Assembly: GCF_035784015.1 (NCBI RefSeq)
Contig: NZ_JALKOW010000001.1
Source: Comamonas sp009360615
Lineage (GTDB): Bacteria; Pseudomonadota; Gammaproteobacteria; Burkholderiales; Burkholderiaceae_C
Direction: 5' to 3' (one strand)
DNA length: 64,000 nt
The notes beneath the pieces were generated by a model. The model was not told the origin of the DNA. It saw only the letters and a program-made list of their open reading frames with translations, and searched no databases. This document shows positions 1 through 8,647 of the stretch, one piece after another (within the stretch, counting starts at the first letter, position 1; each line of letters begins with the position of its first letter). Position numbers and translations under genes: made by a program.

Positions 1-1
1 A

Positions 2-217
2 TTCAATGGTCAAGAACCTGTAACATTCATTAAGGATTTAAGCGGGGCAGGGAGTTGGCTGGCTAAGTTACCCGACGGCACTGTGATCCTTTATCGTCCA
101 GCTGGCACGGCTAGCTCAAAAACGGATCCGGGTACCGCAACAGTTGAAATAAATAACCCTGAGATTCGTGCTATAAACAGAGATGAACACGCAAAATTTA
201 AATTCCCTAAAAAATGA
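2..217 (+). CDS. C-terminal end of a polymorphic (CdiA-type) toxin, 5' truncated by window edge
   Basis: Frame 2 is open from the window edge to a TGA at 215-217 and gives about 71 residues ending KFKFPKK. It contains a run reading VTFIKDLSGAG and later VEINNPEIRAINR. I read it as the tail of a secreted toxin C-terminal domain because its stop overlaps the start of a small AT-rich gene by ATGA, the usual toxin-immunity layout, and because more such modules follow. The toxic activity cannot be named from this fragment. The upstream haemagglutinin part, if present, lies outside the window. Confidence 0.6.
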   Translation, partial: FNGQEPVTFIKDLSGAGSWLAKLPDGTVILYRPAGTASSKTDPGTATVEINNPEIRAINRDEHAKFKFPKK

Positions 218-678
218 GTAACGTTAAAATATCAGCACTTTTTTATCAAAAAATACTAATCCAAGCATCATTGGATAGTATTAATGGATTCAATATTTTA
301 AAAGCAAAAGATTATGAAGATTTATCTCCTCCGGTAAGGTGGCGAGAACATTATTTTGTTGCTGATTTTATTTTTAGAAATATGCAGGCGGAATTGATTG
401 AGAGGGTGGAATGTGATAACTTATTTGATGGAGGTGAATGTGATCTGAGCATTGCTGAGAGTTTTCTTGTTACCCCGTTTGATAATAATTCTGAAACTTC
501 TCTTGTATTATGGAATGCAGTAAATTTTCAAGGTACAAATAAACTTATGGAAATGCTGAAAAAATATGGGCTGCTTGAATGGAGTGCAATCAATATTAAT
601 GTGGATGAAAAATTTATTAATGAATTAAGTGGTATTTACCATGATTGTGGATTAGGTGATTTTGAATTCTGTGTTTAA
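214..678 (+). CDS. Probable immunity protein paired with the preceding toxin tail
   Basis: This is a 154-residue acidic soluble protein with no signal peptide or membrane segment. Its ATG overlaps the toxin stop in ATGA, which implies translational coupling. Base composition is strongly AT-rich, unlike the GC-rich haemagglutinin segments nearby, as is typical for exchangeable CDI immunity genes. I do not recognise the family. The immunity role is inferred from position, size and composition; the specific partner would be the toxin ending at 217. Confidence 0.6.
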   Translation: MSNVKISALFYQKILIQASLDSINGFNILKAKDYEDLSPPVRWREHYFVADFIFRNMQAELIERVECDNLFDGGECDLSIAESFLVTPFDNNSETSLVLWNAVNFQGTNKLMEMLKKYGLLEWSAININVDEKFINELSGIYHDCGLGDFEFCV

Positions 679-709
679 TAAATTTTTTATGAAAATTAGC
701 ATTCTCATC

Positions 710-952
710 GGCGCTGTTGCATCACCCTGCATGAGGATGAGCCTCCCCTTACCCCTGGCTCAGTTGTAGCCCGAAGTTCTCGGATGCAGCGGTTCAGTTT
801 TATGGACGTTTCTGATGAAACGAAAGCTGTAGCGCTTGACGTATGGAAGGTAATCAAAAAATGATGGATTTTTTAATGAAGCAAAGATTATCTTCTTCGC
901 AAATAAAATTTTTCTAGCGCAAGTATTTGAGTGTGCAGGGCGTTGTTGCACT
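710..952. repeat. Intergenic stretch with two IS5-type end sequences
   Basis: GGCGCTGTTGCAT at 710-722 matches, in inverted orientation, the end of the IS remnant at 5895-5907. A diverged relative, GGCGTTGTTGCA, lies at 939-950 immediately before the first haemagglutinin repeat copy. No intact transposase is seen between them. I interpret the stretch as decayed IS ends; it holds no convincing gene. Confidence 0.45.
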
Positions 953-982
953 ACAGGGACTTCCCGTCAATGCAAGCGCTTT

Positions 983-1672
983 TTGACAGACCTGTCTGCC
1001 AAGACGATCCAGGTGCTTGAAACGAGGAACAGACCTGCCTCCATCTCCGTCAGCCTGGGCTCCAGCAAAAGCCAGAGCAACACGGCACAAACCAGCGACG
1101 GCGCACGTGGCAGCACCGTCAAGGCCGGCGGCAATGTCAACATCGTTGCCCAAGGGGCAGGGGCGGACAGCTCCATCCTGGTTCGCGGCTCGGATATCAC
1201 TGCCGGCCAGGACGCCAACTTGGCCGCAGAAGGCGATATCCGTTTGCAGGCGGCCCAGAATACGGCCAGCCTCAGCCTCAGCCTCAGCGGCAGCCTCAGC
1301 GGCAGCAGCAGCTCCAGCTCCAGCTCCGGCAGCATCGGCGTGAGCGTGGGAGGGCAAACCGGCATTACCGTCAGTGCCAGCAAAGGCCGTGGCAACCAGG
1401 CCGGTGACGACCTCACCCACACCAACACCCACATAGCCGCAGGCAACAGCGTCACTCTCCAGTCCGGTGGCGACACCACGCTCAAGGGGGCCGTGGTCAG
1501 CGGCAAACAGGTGGTGGCCGAAGTGGGTGGCAATCTCAAACTCGAAAGCCTGCAGGACAGCAGCAGCTACGCCAGCCGCAACCAGTCGGCTGGTGGCAGC
1601 CTCACCATCAGCCCCGTGGGCGTGCCCATCGGCGGTGGATTGAATGCCGGCCGGAGCAAGGTCAACAGCCAC
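983..1672 (+). pseudogene. CdiA/FHA haemagglutinin-repeat fragment, copy 1
   Basis: The GC-rich frame reads as filamentous-haemagglutinin-like beta-helix repeats (for example SILVRGSDITAGQDA and LESLQDSSSYASRNQ). It has a serine-rich low-complexity stretch near residues 94-114. It has no plausible start or signal peptide, so it is not an expressed exoprotein by itself. The sequence is near-identical to parts of two later copies (2433-2663 and 5395-5686). It ends abruptly at about 1672, where it joins a pretoxin sequence in another frame, consistent with an out-of-frame deletion. Confidence 0.75.
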
Positions 1673-1677
1673 TGCCA

Positions 1678-2013
1678 GTGGCGGGAGGGGTGCTTAAGAA
1701 AGTGGGAGAGCCTGCAGCTATTGCTGCTACAACGACTATTAAAGATATTATTAAATCAGTTGAGGTATTGCCAATCAATTTCGGAAAAGTTGAGAATCAA
1801 ATATCCCACACATTTAGGCATATTGAGTCCATTGGACTGGATAAGAATATTGTGAAAGATGCAATATCTAGTGATTTGAAAAAAATAGCTTCATCAGCAT
1901 CGATGAGTCCTTATAATGGATTTGTGATTGTTAATGGAATTAGGCTTGATTATGTTGCATATAGGCTGCCAGATGGCACTATAAATGTTGGTAGAATTAC
2001 TCCTCCAAGGTGA
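1678..2013 (+). pseudogene. Orphan CdiA-CT type toxin module
   Basis: This 111-codon frame starts at the conserved pretoxin sequence AGGVLKKVGEP and then becomes AT-rich. It continues through ISHTFRHIESIGLDKN and ends RLPDGTINVGRITPP. The first residues match the pretoxin segment of the copy at 3640-3675, so this is a toxin tip joined to a displaced upstream repeat (frame 2 before, frame 1 after). No real start codon of its own is evident; GTG at 1678 is only the first possible one. The fold is unknown to me. The stop at 2011-2013 abuts an immunity-like gene. Confidence 0.6.
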
Positions 2014-2018
2014 TTAAG

Positions 2019-2345
2019 ATGAGAAAAATGAATACAAAAGAAATCAGTTTTGTTTCATATCTGATTAGTCTAAATCCTGAAAAAAAATATCTAATTAATA
2101 ATATATCAGAAATGAATGTGGAAGATTCTCCCGATGGTGGGATGGGGAGTCTTATATTTTCTTCAGATAAGAAAGATAGAAAATTAGGAAGCGATTTGAG
2201 TAGTTTTGAGTTTAATGACTTGGATGGGGTTAAGGTTATCGTTAATCTTGTGCTGGATAATTATGGAGATTTGTATGAACTGGATATATGGAAAACTGAT
2301 TTCAGTTCACTTATCTCTCTTCCAGATATTTCTACGAATTTTTGA
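2019..2345 (+). CDS. Probable immunity protein for the orphan toxin at 1678-2013
   Basis: A 108-residue acidic protein beginning MRKMNTKEISFVSYL. ATG at 2019 is preferred because AAGGTG lies six bases upstream; a GTG at 2010 overlapping the toxin stop is the alternative. It is AT-rich like the other immunity genes and has no membrane segment. The N-terminal pattern and the later GVKVIVNLVLDNYGDLYELDIWK recall a family of small proteins of unknown function often found beside polymorphic toxins (I believe DUF6984, from memory). The function is inferred from position. Confidence 0.6.
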   Translation: MRKMNTKEISFVSYLISLNPEKKYLINNISEMNVEDSPDGGMGSLIFSSDKKDRKLGSDLSSFEFNDLDGVKVIVNLVLDNYGDLYELDIWKTDFSSLISLPDISTNF

Positions 2346-2430
2346 ATTTTGGATAAAATTAGAGTGATGTGAGTATCTCGAATAAACCGGCTGATTAATG
2401 CCGCGAATTTATAGAGAAAAGCATTCAGAT

Positions 2431-4221
2431 GCAGGCAACACTGCCACCCTCTAATCCGGCGGCGACACCGACCTCAAGGGGGCCGTGGTCAGCGGCAAGC
2501 AGGTGGTGGCCGATGTGGGTGGCGATCTCAAACTCGAAAGCCTGCAGGACAGCAGCAGCTACGCCAGCCGCAACCAGTCGGCCGGTGGCAGCCTCACCAT
2601 CAGCCCCGCAGGCGTGCCCATCGGCGGCGGATTGAATGCCGGCCAGAGCAAGGTCAACAGCCACTACCAAAGCGTTACCGAGCAAAGCGGCATACAGGCA
2701 GGGGACGGCGGCTTCCAGGTCAGCGTCAAGGGCGACACCGACCTCAAGGGCGCTGTCATCGCCAGCAACCAGACGGCGCTGGAGCAGGGCAAGAACCGTT
2801 TCAGCACCGACGGGGCACTCACCACCAGCGACCTGCACAACAGCGCCCGCTACGAAGGCCAGGCCGTGGGTGTCCATGCCAGCGTGGGCAACGACGCGGG
2901 CAAGTTCGGCGTCAAGGGCGTGGGAGCCGGCGTAGGCCAGGACAGCGGCAGTGCCCAGGGCACCACCACGGCGGGTATCTCCGGCATCGCCGGCGACCAG
3001 AGCGTGCGCACGGGCGATGCCACGGGTATCGAGCGGATATTTGATCAGAACAAGGTGCAGCGCGAGATCGATGCGCAGGTGGCAATCACGGCGGAGTTTG
3101 GCAAGCAGGCCAGCAAGGCCGCAGGAACCTACGCGGACCAGCAGGCCATCGCAGCTCGCAGAGCAGGCAACGAAGCCGAAGCCAAAAAGTGGGATGAAGA
3201 CGGCGAGTACCGCCGTGCATTGCACACTGGAATTGGCGCATTGACCGGAGGATTGGGAGGCGCAGTGGGCGGTGCATCGGGTGCCGCAGCGGGCCTGAAT
3301 CAGGCAGGCAACAACTACATCAGTCACAGCCCATTCCGACAGGTTCGTCAAACCGCCAGTCAGGAAAATGCCCGGTTGCTGAATGCCTGTGGCGCTAACT
3401 GCACCCAGGTAGACCTCTTGAGCATCGACCAGCAAGTGGCTCAGGTGGAACGAGCTGCTAATCTGGCCGCCATTGCGCAAGTCAGCTCAATGACTCAGCA
3501 TCAGGCCCAGGAGCTGGCACAACTGTTGTTGGAGTTGGCTCCGGTCTATGGAACGGGAGAGTCGGCGCTGCAATTGATCACGGGCAAGAGCAGCCTGACG
3601 GGGGAGGAGGCTAGTCGCTTCTGGGCTGCTATTGGGGTAGTGCCAGTGGCGGGAGGGGTGTTGAAGAAAGTGGGAGAGCCGGTTGCCGAGGCAATATCAC
3701 AGAGTTTTAAAAGAATAGCGCTTGAAACGAAGCACGGCCCAAATTTAGGAGAATATAAAGGAGGGAGTAATACGGTAGACGAGACTTTATTTTATTTAAG
3801 AGAAAATGAACTAAGGCCTCAAAAAGATAATTTGACCGGTTTACCAGAGACTCCAGTAAAAAATGCTAATGATGAAATGGTTCGCTCTATAAAAAGTCAA
3901 AATGAAGCTGGGCAGATAATCGCTGATCATGGGTTTAGTGTGGAGTATTTGCCTAATACGGGAAGACCAGGACCTAATCCAGATTTGAAAATTAATGGAC
4001 AATTAGCAGATGTATATTCTCCGAGTGGTAAAAATTTACAGACCATTCGAGATACAGTGGTCTCAAAGTCTGAAAATCAGGCCCCCAATGTAGTTATTAA
4101 TCTCGCTGATACACCCTTAAATATAACTTAGGTTGCACAATACTTACAAAGAAATATCGTTGAGACAGCGCGCTCAATAATTCTAATTAAAGACGGAAGA
4201 GTCATTACTCTGAGTAAATAA
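2431..4221 (+). pseudogene. CdiA fragment: haemagglutinin repeats, pretoxin region and CdiA_C tRNase-like toxin with amber stop
   Basis: The frame holds haemagglutinin repeats (to about 2960), a pretoxin region (about 3000-3675, ending VPVAGGVLKKVGEP) and an AT-rich toxin tip. The tip has the CdiA_C tRNase pattern: ENEA-type start, GPNPDLKINGQLADVYSP, then NVVINLADT. A TAA at 2452 interrupts the 5' end and there is no true start, so it is an orphan cassette. In the toxin a TAG at 4129-4131 is followed in the same frame by 29 more codons ending LIKDGRVITLSK and a TAA at 4219-4221. That matches the usual family C-terminus (ending in a beta strand then a short tail). The amber codon therefore probably truncates the toxin. 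Confidence 0.75.
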
Positions 4222-4222
4222 T

Positions 4223-4624
4223 ATGTCCATTTCATTAGATATTGAAATTGAATCAAAAGTCGATATAAATGATATTTTATCTGTTCTTCATGAAATGAAA
4301 TTTGAGTATATTTTTAAGAATGAAGATGAAATTCGTGGAAATTTTCCCATATCAAATATATTCGCTGTTTTTCATCGGGTATCAAATTTAAATGAAATGA
4401 AACCTAGGACAGAAGGAGCTGATTTTGCAAGAGATTGGAAGATTGGGGTCAGAGCAAATTTTTATTATGTAATGAGTAGATATAACGAGTGCAGTGCTGA
4501 TATGCATGAATTTTTAATAAAATTAAATAATAAATCTGATGCATATTTTATATTTTCTTTTGAAAGAGAAAAAGTATATGCCGTTAATGATAATAAAGGA
4601 ATGAGATTTTTTAATGAATTTTAG
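4223..4624 (+). CDS. Probable immunity protein for the tRNase-like toxin
   Basis: A 133-residue AT-rich gene starting one base after the natural end (TAA 4219-4221) of the toxin frame. The protein starts MSISLDIEIESKVDIND and has mixed charged and aromatic content, no signal peptide and no membrane helix. Position directly after a CdiA_C-like toxin tip makes a cognate CdiI role likely. It does not resemble the other immunity-like proteins in the window, which fits toxin-specific pairing. Confidence 0.65.
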   Translation: MSISLDIEIESKVDINDILSVLHEMKFEYIFKNEDEIRGNFPISNIFAVFHRVSNLNEMKPRTEGADFARDWKIGVRANFYYVMSRYNECSADMHEFLIKLNNKSDAYFIFSFEREKVYAVNDNKGMRFFNEF

Positions 4625-4685
4625 CTAAATTATCACTTGCGCGGGTGTTTCATGGGTGAAATCACTGATAGATGTTTTTTCAAAT

Positions 4686-4835
4686 GGTGCCATTGCATGA
4701 ATCAGTGTTTTACTAACCTCTCCTAACTACAGGTTGTGGCTAGATCCAAGCCACTGTTTGGAGGCAGCGAAGTCCAGTAAACCGATTGAGAATGGCGGCT
4801 CGAATGTGCGTAACAATCACTAATTGTCGAGCCAC
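4686..4835 (-). pseudogene. Remnant of an IS5-family transposase 3' end
   Basis: The minus strand encodes HIRAAILNRFTGL just before a stop at 4740-4742. The same string with one change (HIRAAILNRFTEL) occurs in the transposase remnant at 5699-5853. Beyond the stop, 4686-4704 reads GGTGCCATTGCATGAATCA, a degenerate form of the IS end seen at 5889-5907 (15 of 19 positions agree by eye). This is a short, decayed and oppositely oriented copy of the same or a related element. Confidence 0.6.
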
Positions 4836-4950
4836 TACGGCTATCACGATTTTACTGATATGTTTGTTAAGAAGTTTGGAACGTAAGGAGTTGGTGCAAT
4901 AGCTGGGGGAATTTAATCTTCTATTACAATTTGCCTGAATTGAAGTTGCC

Positions 4951-5340
4951 ATGATATTAGAGCAAGAAGGTAAAAAAGCAGTAGATAATCCTACTGTAAA
5001 TCAAATAAAGAAAGCTATTTCTTCTTTGAGAAGCTATGGTCCATCTTCTTTTGCATCCATTACAAATTCAAGAGGAAAATATTTACAAGTTGCCGGTGGC
5101 GGAATTACCTGTATGTTGGAGTTATACGATCCTGAAACTAAGCAAAGATTTCGAGCGTTCGGCGATAAACAAAATCCAGCATTTCCTGATGGAACTTTAC
5201 TTGTCTTTGGGGCTGGAAAATTAGCGATGCGATCTGATGAGTGGTTCTTCGCCGATAAGGTTGCGGAGGCATTTTGTAACTTTTCAAGAGATGAGCCTCT
5301 ACCAATTGATATTAAGTGGAGGCTAGCTCCTGGCTTCTGA
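4951..5340 (+). CDS. Orphan immunity-like protein
   Basis: A 129-residue protein with a central GKYLQVAGGG motif followed by ITCMLELYDPETKQRF and a C-terminal stretch FADKVAEAFCNF. That layout is reminiscent of small immunity proteins associated with polymorphic toxins (Imm1-like, weak resemblance from memory). The gene is AT-rich and sits between IS debris and another haemagglutinin fragment, with no recognisable toxin frame directly upstream. It could be a retained immunity gene whose toxin was lost. The start at 4951 has only a weak ribosome site. Confidence 0.5.
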   Translation: MILEQEGKKAVDNPTVNQIKKAISSLRSYGPSSFASITNSRGKYLQVAGGGITCMLELYDPETKQRFRAFGDKQNPAFPDGTLLVFGAGKLAMRSDEWFFADKVAEAFCNFSRDEPLPIDIKWRLAPGF

Positions 5341-5374
5341 GTCAGGACTTCAGGATGTAGCCAGGAGACTGGCC

Positions 5375-5690
5375 AACGGCGCCCCCTCCAAGGCAGCCTC
5401 CATCTCCATCAGCCTGGGCTCCAGCAAAAGCCAGAGCAACACGGCACAAACCAGCGACAGCGCACGTGGCAGCACCGTCAAAGCCGGCGGTAATGTCAAC
5501 ATCCTTGCCCAAGGGGCGGGGGCGGACAGCTCCATCCTCGTTCGCGGCTCGGATATCACGGCCGGCCAGGACGCCACCTTGGCCGCAGAAGGCGATATCC
5601 GTCTGCAGGCGGCTCAGAATACGGCCAGCCGCAGTGGCAACAGCAGCTCAAGCTCCGGCAGCATCGGCGTGAGCGCGGGACTGACTACCA
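5375..5690 (+). repeat. CdiA/FHA haemagglutinin-repeat fragment, copy 3
   Basis: The sequence from about 5395 to 5686 is near-identical to 1036-1362 of copy 1. It includes SISLGSSKSQSNTAQTSD and SILVRGSDITAGQDA, but has a shorter serine-rich tract and several indels. It has no start, is cut at the right by an IS remnant, and cannot encode a product. It can serve as homology for recombination with the other copies. Confidence 0.75.
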
Positions 5691-5698
5691 CCGGCGAA

Positions 5699-5907
5699 GC
5701 TTGGTGGAGACCAAGATGAACGGCATTAAACGATTGGGGGAACGAGTGATGTCTCGCACTTTTGAGCGCCAAGTCAACGAGCTGCATATCAGGGCAGCCA
5801 TATTGAACCGATTCACTGAGCTGGGCCGTCCTCAGACGGCAGCCTTGGCCTAGTCGCGGCCGGGGTTTGGGGAGGCTGGCCTCAAACTTGATTTATGCAA
5901 CAGCGCC
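5699..5907 (+). pseudogene. 3' end of an IS5-family transposase plus right terminal repeat
   Basis: The frame to the TAG at 5851-5853 reads ETKMNGIKRLGERVM, then RTFERQVNELHIRAA and LNRFTELGRPQT, which is the usual C-terminus of IS5-family DDE transposases (ETKM with conserved basic residues). The element end follows at 5889-5907, with TGCAACAGCGCC as its outer bases. The catalytic part is missing; upstream sequence is haemagglutinin repeat. It is therefore a truncated insertion and not mobile by itself. Confidence 0.75.
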
Positions 5908-6553
5908 CCGAAAGCAGGCTGATTGGATATGGAAGCGCAGCCGTGCATTGAATGCTGCTCAATGGGATTGTTGCTTTTCCCTGCAGGGGGCTGCCGGATT
6001 CTTCACGCAGGCCATTTTCTTCGAGCAATGATTTCCTGTCTCGCAGGCCATGATATTTTTCTTCGCTCGGGTGTTGTTCCACACTTCAGCGGCACGAGCG
6101 CGTTGGTGGGGATCAAAGGGGCTGACTGTTGTTCGCAGCGGCAATGGGTAATAGGTGGTGAAAATCTTCCATGCCAATAATGGGATCAACGAATATACGA
6201 AGACTCGAAGCAATGCAGCCTCATTGTTTGGAATTTTCTGAATGTTATCTCATGTAACAAATTGATTGACATATTTTTTGTCAGAGCAGATCGCTTTTTC
6301 TGCACCCCTGATGCAGGCGGGAGAGCTGTGAATCCTGGCGAGCCGGAGCATCCATCGAGCCTGCCTCCGGAGGAGGTCGGAGCCGAGATGCTTTCGGTGC
6401 CATCGCCATTCATTGCTTCTCGTCGAGCAAGCCTGTCCAGTCTGAAAGTCTTAAGGAATTGATAAGTTGCGAAGCCTAGATTCCGGCCAGCGATAACGGC
6501 TGGTGAGCTGGGCCATTCCATGCACATCACGACCTGTTTGGCCAAAGGAGTCG
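5908..6553. other. Intergenic, no supported gene
   Basis: I see no frame with family features in these 646 bases. Short frames on both strands have irregular composition and no start signals. It separates the toxin region from the glycosyltransferase gene and may include flanking debris of the IS element. Confidence 0.4.
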
Positions 6554-6640
6554 ATGATGATGCACACGCAAAGCTTGGAAGTCACGGTGGCAGAGGGAGG
6601 TTCTGCGGCTGTGGTTGATTTCCCCAGCGATCTGGCCTAG
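6554..6640 (+). CDS. Small 28-codon open frame before the glycosyltransferase
   Basis: ATG at 6554 follows AAAGGAG (6544-6550) at good spacing and gives MMMHTQSLEVTVAEGGSAAV and a few more residues to a TAG at 6638-6640. The stop is three bases before the ATG of the glycosyltransferase at 6644, which has no good ribosome site of its own. It may be a translated leader that couples to the downstream gene, or the remnant of a deleted gene. Its function is unknown. Confidence 0.4.
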   Translation: MMMHTQSLEVTVAEGGSAAVVDFPSDLA

Positions 6641-6643
6641 CCC

Positions 6644-8236
6644 ATGCTAACCGCCATCTCCGAGGGCGTGAGGACTTCACGCAGCAAGGTCGAGGATGCC
6701 GTGATCTGGGCTTTGGCAATGGCGCTGTGGCTCTTGGCCTTTGCATGGATCCGCCCGTTGAGTGACCCGGATGAAGGGCGCTATGCCGTGGTTGCGTTGG
6801 AAATGCTGCGCACGGGCAACTGGGTGACCCCTTATCTCAACGGCCTTCCGTTCTTTCACAAACCCCCTCTTTACTACTGGCTCGCAGCCGGTGGCTACGA
6901 GTGGTTCGGCGTGCATGCATGGGTGGCGCGCTTGCCGTCGGTGTTCGGGGCATGGCTGGCGTCGATGAGCCTGCTGGTGCTGGCCCGACGCTATGCGGGC
7001 GTTTCGACTGCCAGGACGGCCGCAGTCATCTTCGTCACGATGCCTTTCGCCTATCTGGCCGCCCAGTACGCCAATATGGACATGCTGCTGGCGGGTTGCA
7101 TGTGTGCCTGCACTGCGTGCGCCTTCATTGCCACGACAGAGTCCGAACTCGGCCAACCCTGGCGTGCCTGGATCATGGCGGCGGCTGTGTTTGCCGGTCT
7201 TGGCTTTCTCGCCAAGGGACTGATCGGGCTGGTCCTGCCGGGCTTGGTGTGGTGCATCTGGATGCTCTGGGAGCGTCGCTGGAAACAGTTGACGCTGCTT
7301 CTGTACCCTCCGGTGTGGCTCGTCGTGATGGCGATTGCGGGGCCGTGGACATGGCTTGCGCAAAAACAGCACCCGCAGTTCTTTCATTATTTTTTTGTCA
7401 CCCAGCACTTCCAGAGATACACCGAAACCGGCTTCAACAATCCGCAGCCATGGTGGTTCTATCTGGCCGTCATTGCCGCAGCGTGTCTACCGTGGACAGT
7501 GCTGGCGATCTACATGCTGTTCAGGCTGCGTCGGGCTGGGCAACAAGCCAGGCCAGATGCTGGCCTGCCCTCTGCCCAGAGCAGCCTGGATCGTTACATG
7601 GGGGTCTGGCTGCTGGCGGTGTTGGCGTTCTTCTCGATGCCCAGCAGCAAGATCGTGGGCTATGTGCTGCCGGCACTTCCACCTCTGGCCTACCTGATCG
7701 CGCGACTCTGGCACACGACTGGTGCTGGCGGCCGGCCTAACGGGGTTCGACTGGAATCCAGGCTTACGGTCACCATCGCAGTTGCGTCGGCATTGTGCGC
7801 TGCGCTGTCCATCGGCCTCGGTATCCTGGGCGTTCCTCAGAAAGCGCGCTGGGATCGGCTCGCCACGCTGCCGGTGCAGCCTGGCGATCGGATCATGATG
7901 CTTGGACAGCTGTACTACGGCGTGCCTTTCTACATGCACACAGACCAGATCCCTTGGGTGGTGGATGACTGGCAGGCGGCCAAAGCGTCAAAGTCCGACA
8001 ACTGGAGAAAAGAGCTGCTGGACTCCGCAGAGTTTTCACCCGTTGCTGCGCGCCAGCTGCTGCTGGATAAGCAGGATGCAAGCCACCTGCTATGCACTGC
8101 CAGACACCGGGTGTGGATGGTTGGAGACCCCGAGTCTGCGAAGCAGGTGGCACCCTCGCTGTCCGCGACCCGACCCATGCTTGAGCTGGGTTCTCGTGCC
8201 GTTTGGCTCTGGTCACCCGACAAGCAGAAGTGTTGA
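6644..8236 (+). CDS. ArnT/PMT-like membrane glycosyltransferase (GT39/GT83 type)
   Basis: A 530-residue multi-pass protein. After the first membrane helix (about residues 24-39) comes the periplasmic signature SDPDEGRYA followed by GNWVTP and FFHKPPLYYW, diagnostic of ArnT and related undecaprenyl-phosphate-dependent transferases of the PMT superfamily. About ten further hydrophobic segments follow, and a periplasmic C-terminal part. Such enzymes transfer a sugar from a polyprenyl-phosphate donor to lipid A or another envelope acceptor. The length is close to ArnT (about 550). No arn genes flank it, so the sugar and acceptor are unknown and ArnT itself is not implied. It lies alone between decayed regions. 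Confidence 0.8.
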   Translation: MLTAISEGVRTSRSKVEDAVIWALAMALWLLAFAWIRPLSDPDEGRYAVVALEMLRTGNWVTPYLNGLPFFHKPPLYYWLAAGGYEWFGVHAWVARLPSVFGAWLASMSLLVLARRYAGVSTARTAAVIFVTMPFAYLAAQYANMDMLLAGCMCACTACAFIATTESELGQPWRAWIMAAAVFAGLGFLAKGLIGLVLPGLVWCIWMLWERRWKQLTLLLYPPVWLVVMAIAGPWTWLAQKQHPQFFHYFFVTQHFQRYTETGFNNPQPWWFYLAVIAAACLPWTVLAIYMLFRLRRAGQQARPDAGLPSAQSSLDRYMGVWLLAVLAFFSMPSSKIVGYVLPALPPLAYLIARLWHTTGAGGRPNGVRLESRLTVTIAVASALCAALSIGLGILGVPQKARWDRLATLPVQPGDRIMMLGQLYYGVPFYMHTDQIPWVVDDWQAAKASKSDNWRKELLDSAEFSPVAARQLLLDKQDASHLLCTARHRVWMVGDPESAKQVAPSLSATRPMLELGSRAVWLWSPDKQKC

Positions 8237-8647
8237 TATCCAGTTTTGCCCGCCGTGGATGGCTGCGATTTGAATTGAGCGCTGATACCGGCTCGAACAC
8301 GTCCTGTCGGCTTGCCGCTCGAACTCCGCGTTCGGCTAGGGGGAGAGCGCCTCAGAGCAACTCCGGACGAGCGCTTCGGTCTGCCCGAGCCGTTTGCACA
8401 ATGGAGGGCAGCACCGGCCAATCCCTGTCCTTGGGCGCTGCCGGTCCTGAACGGTCGCCTCACCCTCGGGGCGGCCGTTCGGTTGCGTGGCTTGCGCGTG
8501 CTTTCGCGAAGGGCCGCTGCTATGTGCCCTGGCAGGCTCTGGCCCCCTGAGCCGCCGTTCGCGTCCCTGTACCCCTGTCTGCGATGCCGTGCCGAGCGGC
8601 AGGTGTTTGTCTGCAAGCATGCCCAATGTCTGAAAAGAGGCTTTTGC
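8237..8647. other. Intergenic, no supported gene
   Basis: This stretch between the convergent glycosyltransferase and a broken monooxygenase gene has only GC-driven open frames without family features. Confidence 0.35.

Noticed and set aside
760..951. 63-codon minus-strand frame starting at an IS-like end
   Set aside because: It has no similarity to the IS5 transposase C-terminus and no ribosome site; the stretch is better read as decayed IS-end sequence.
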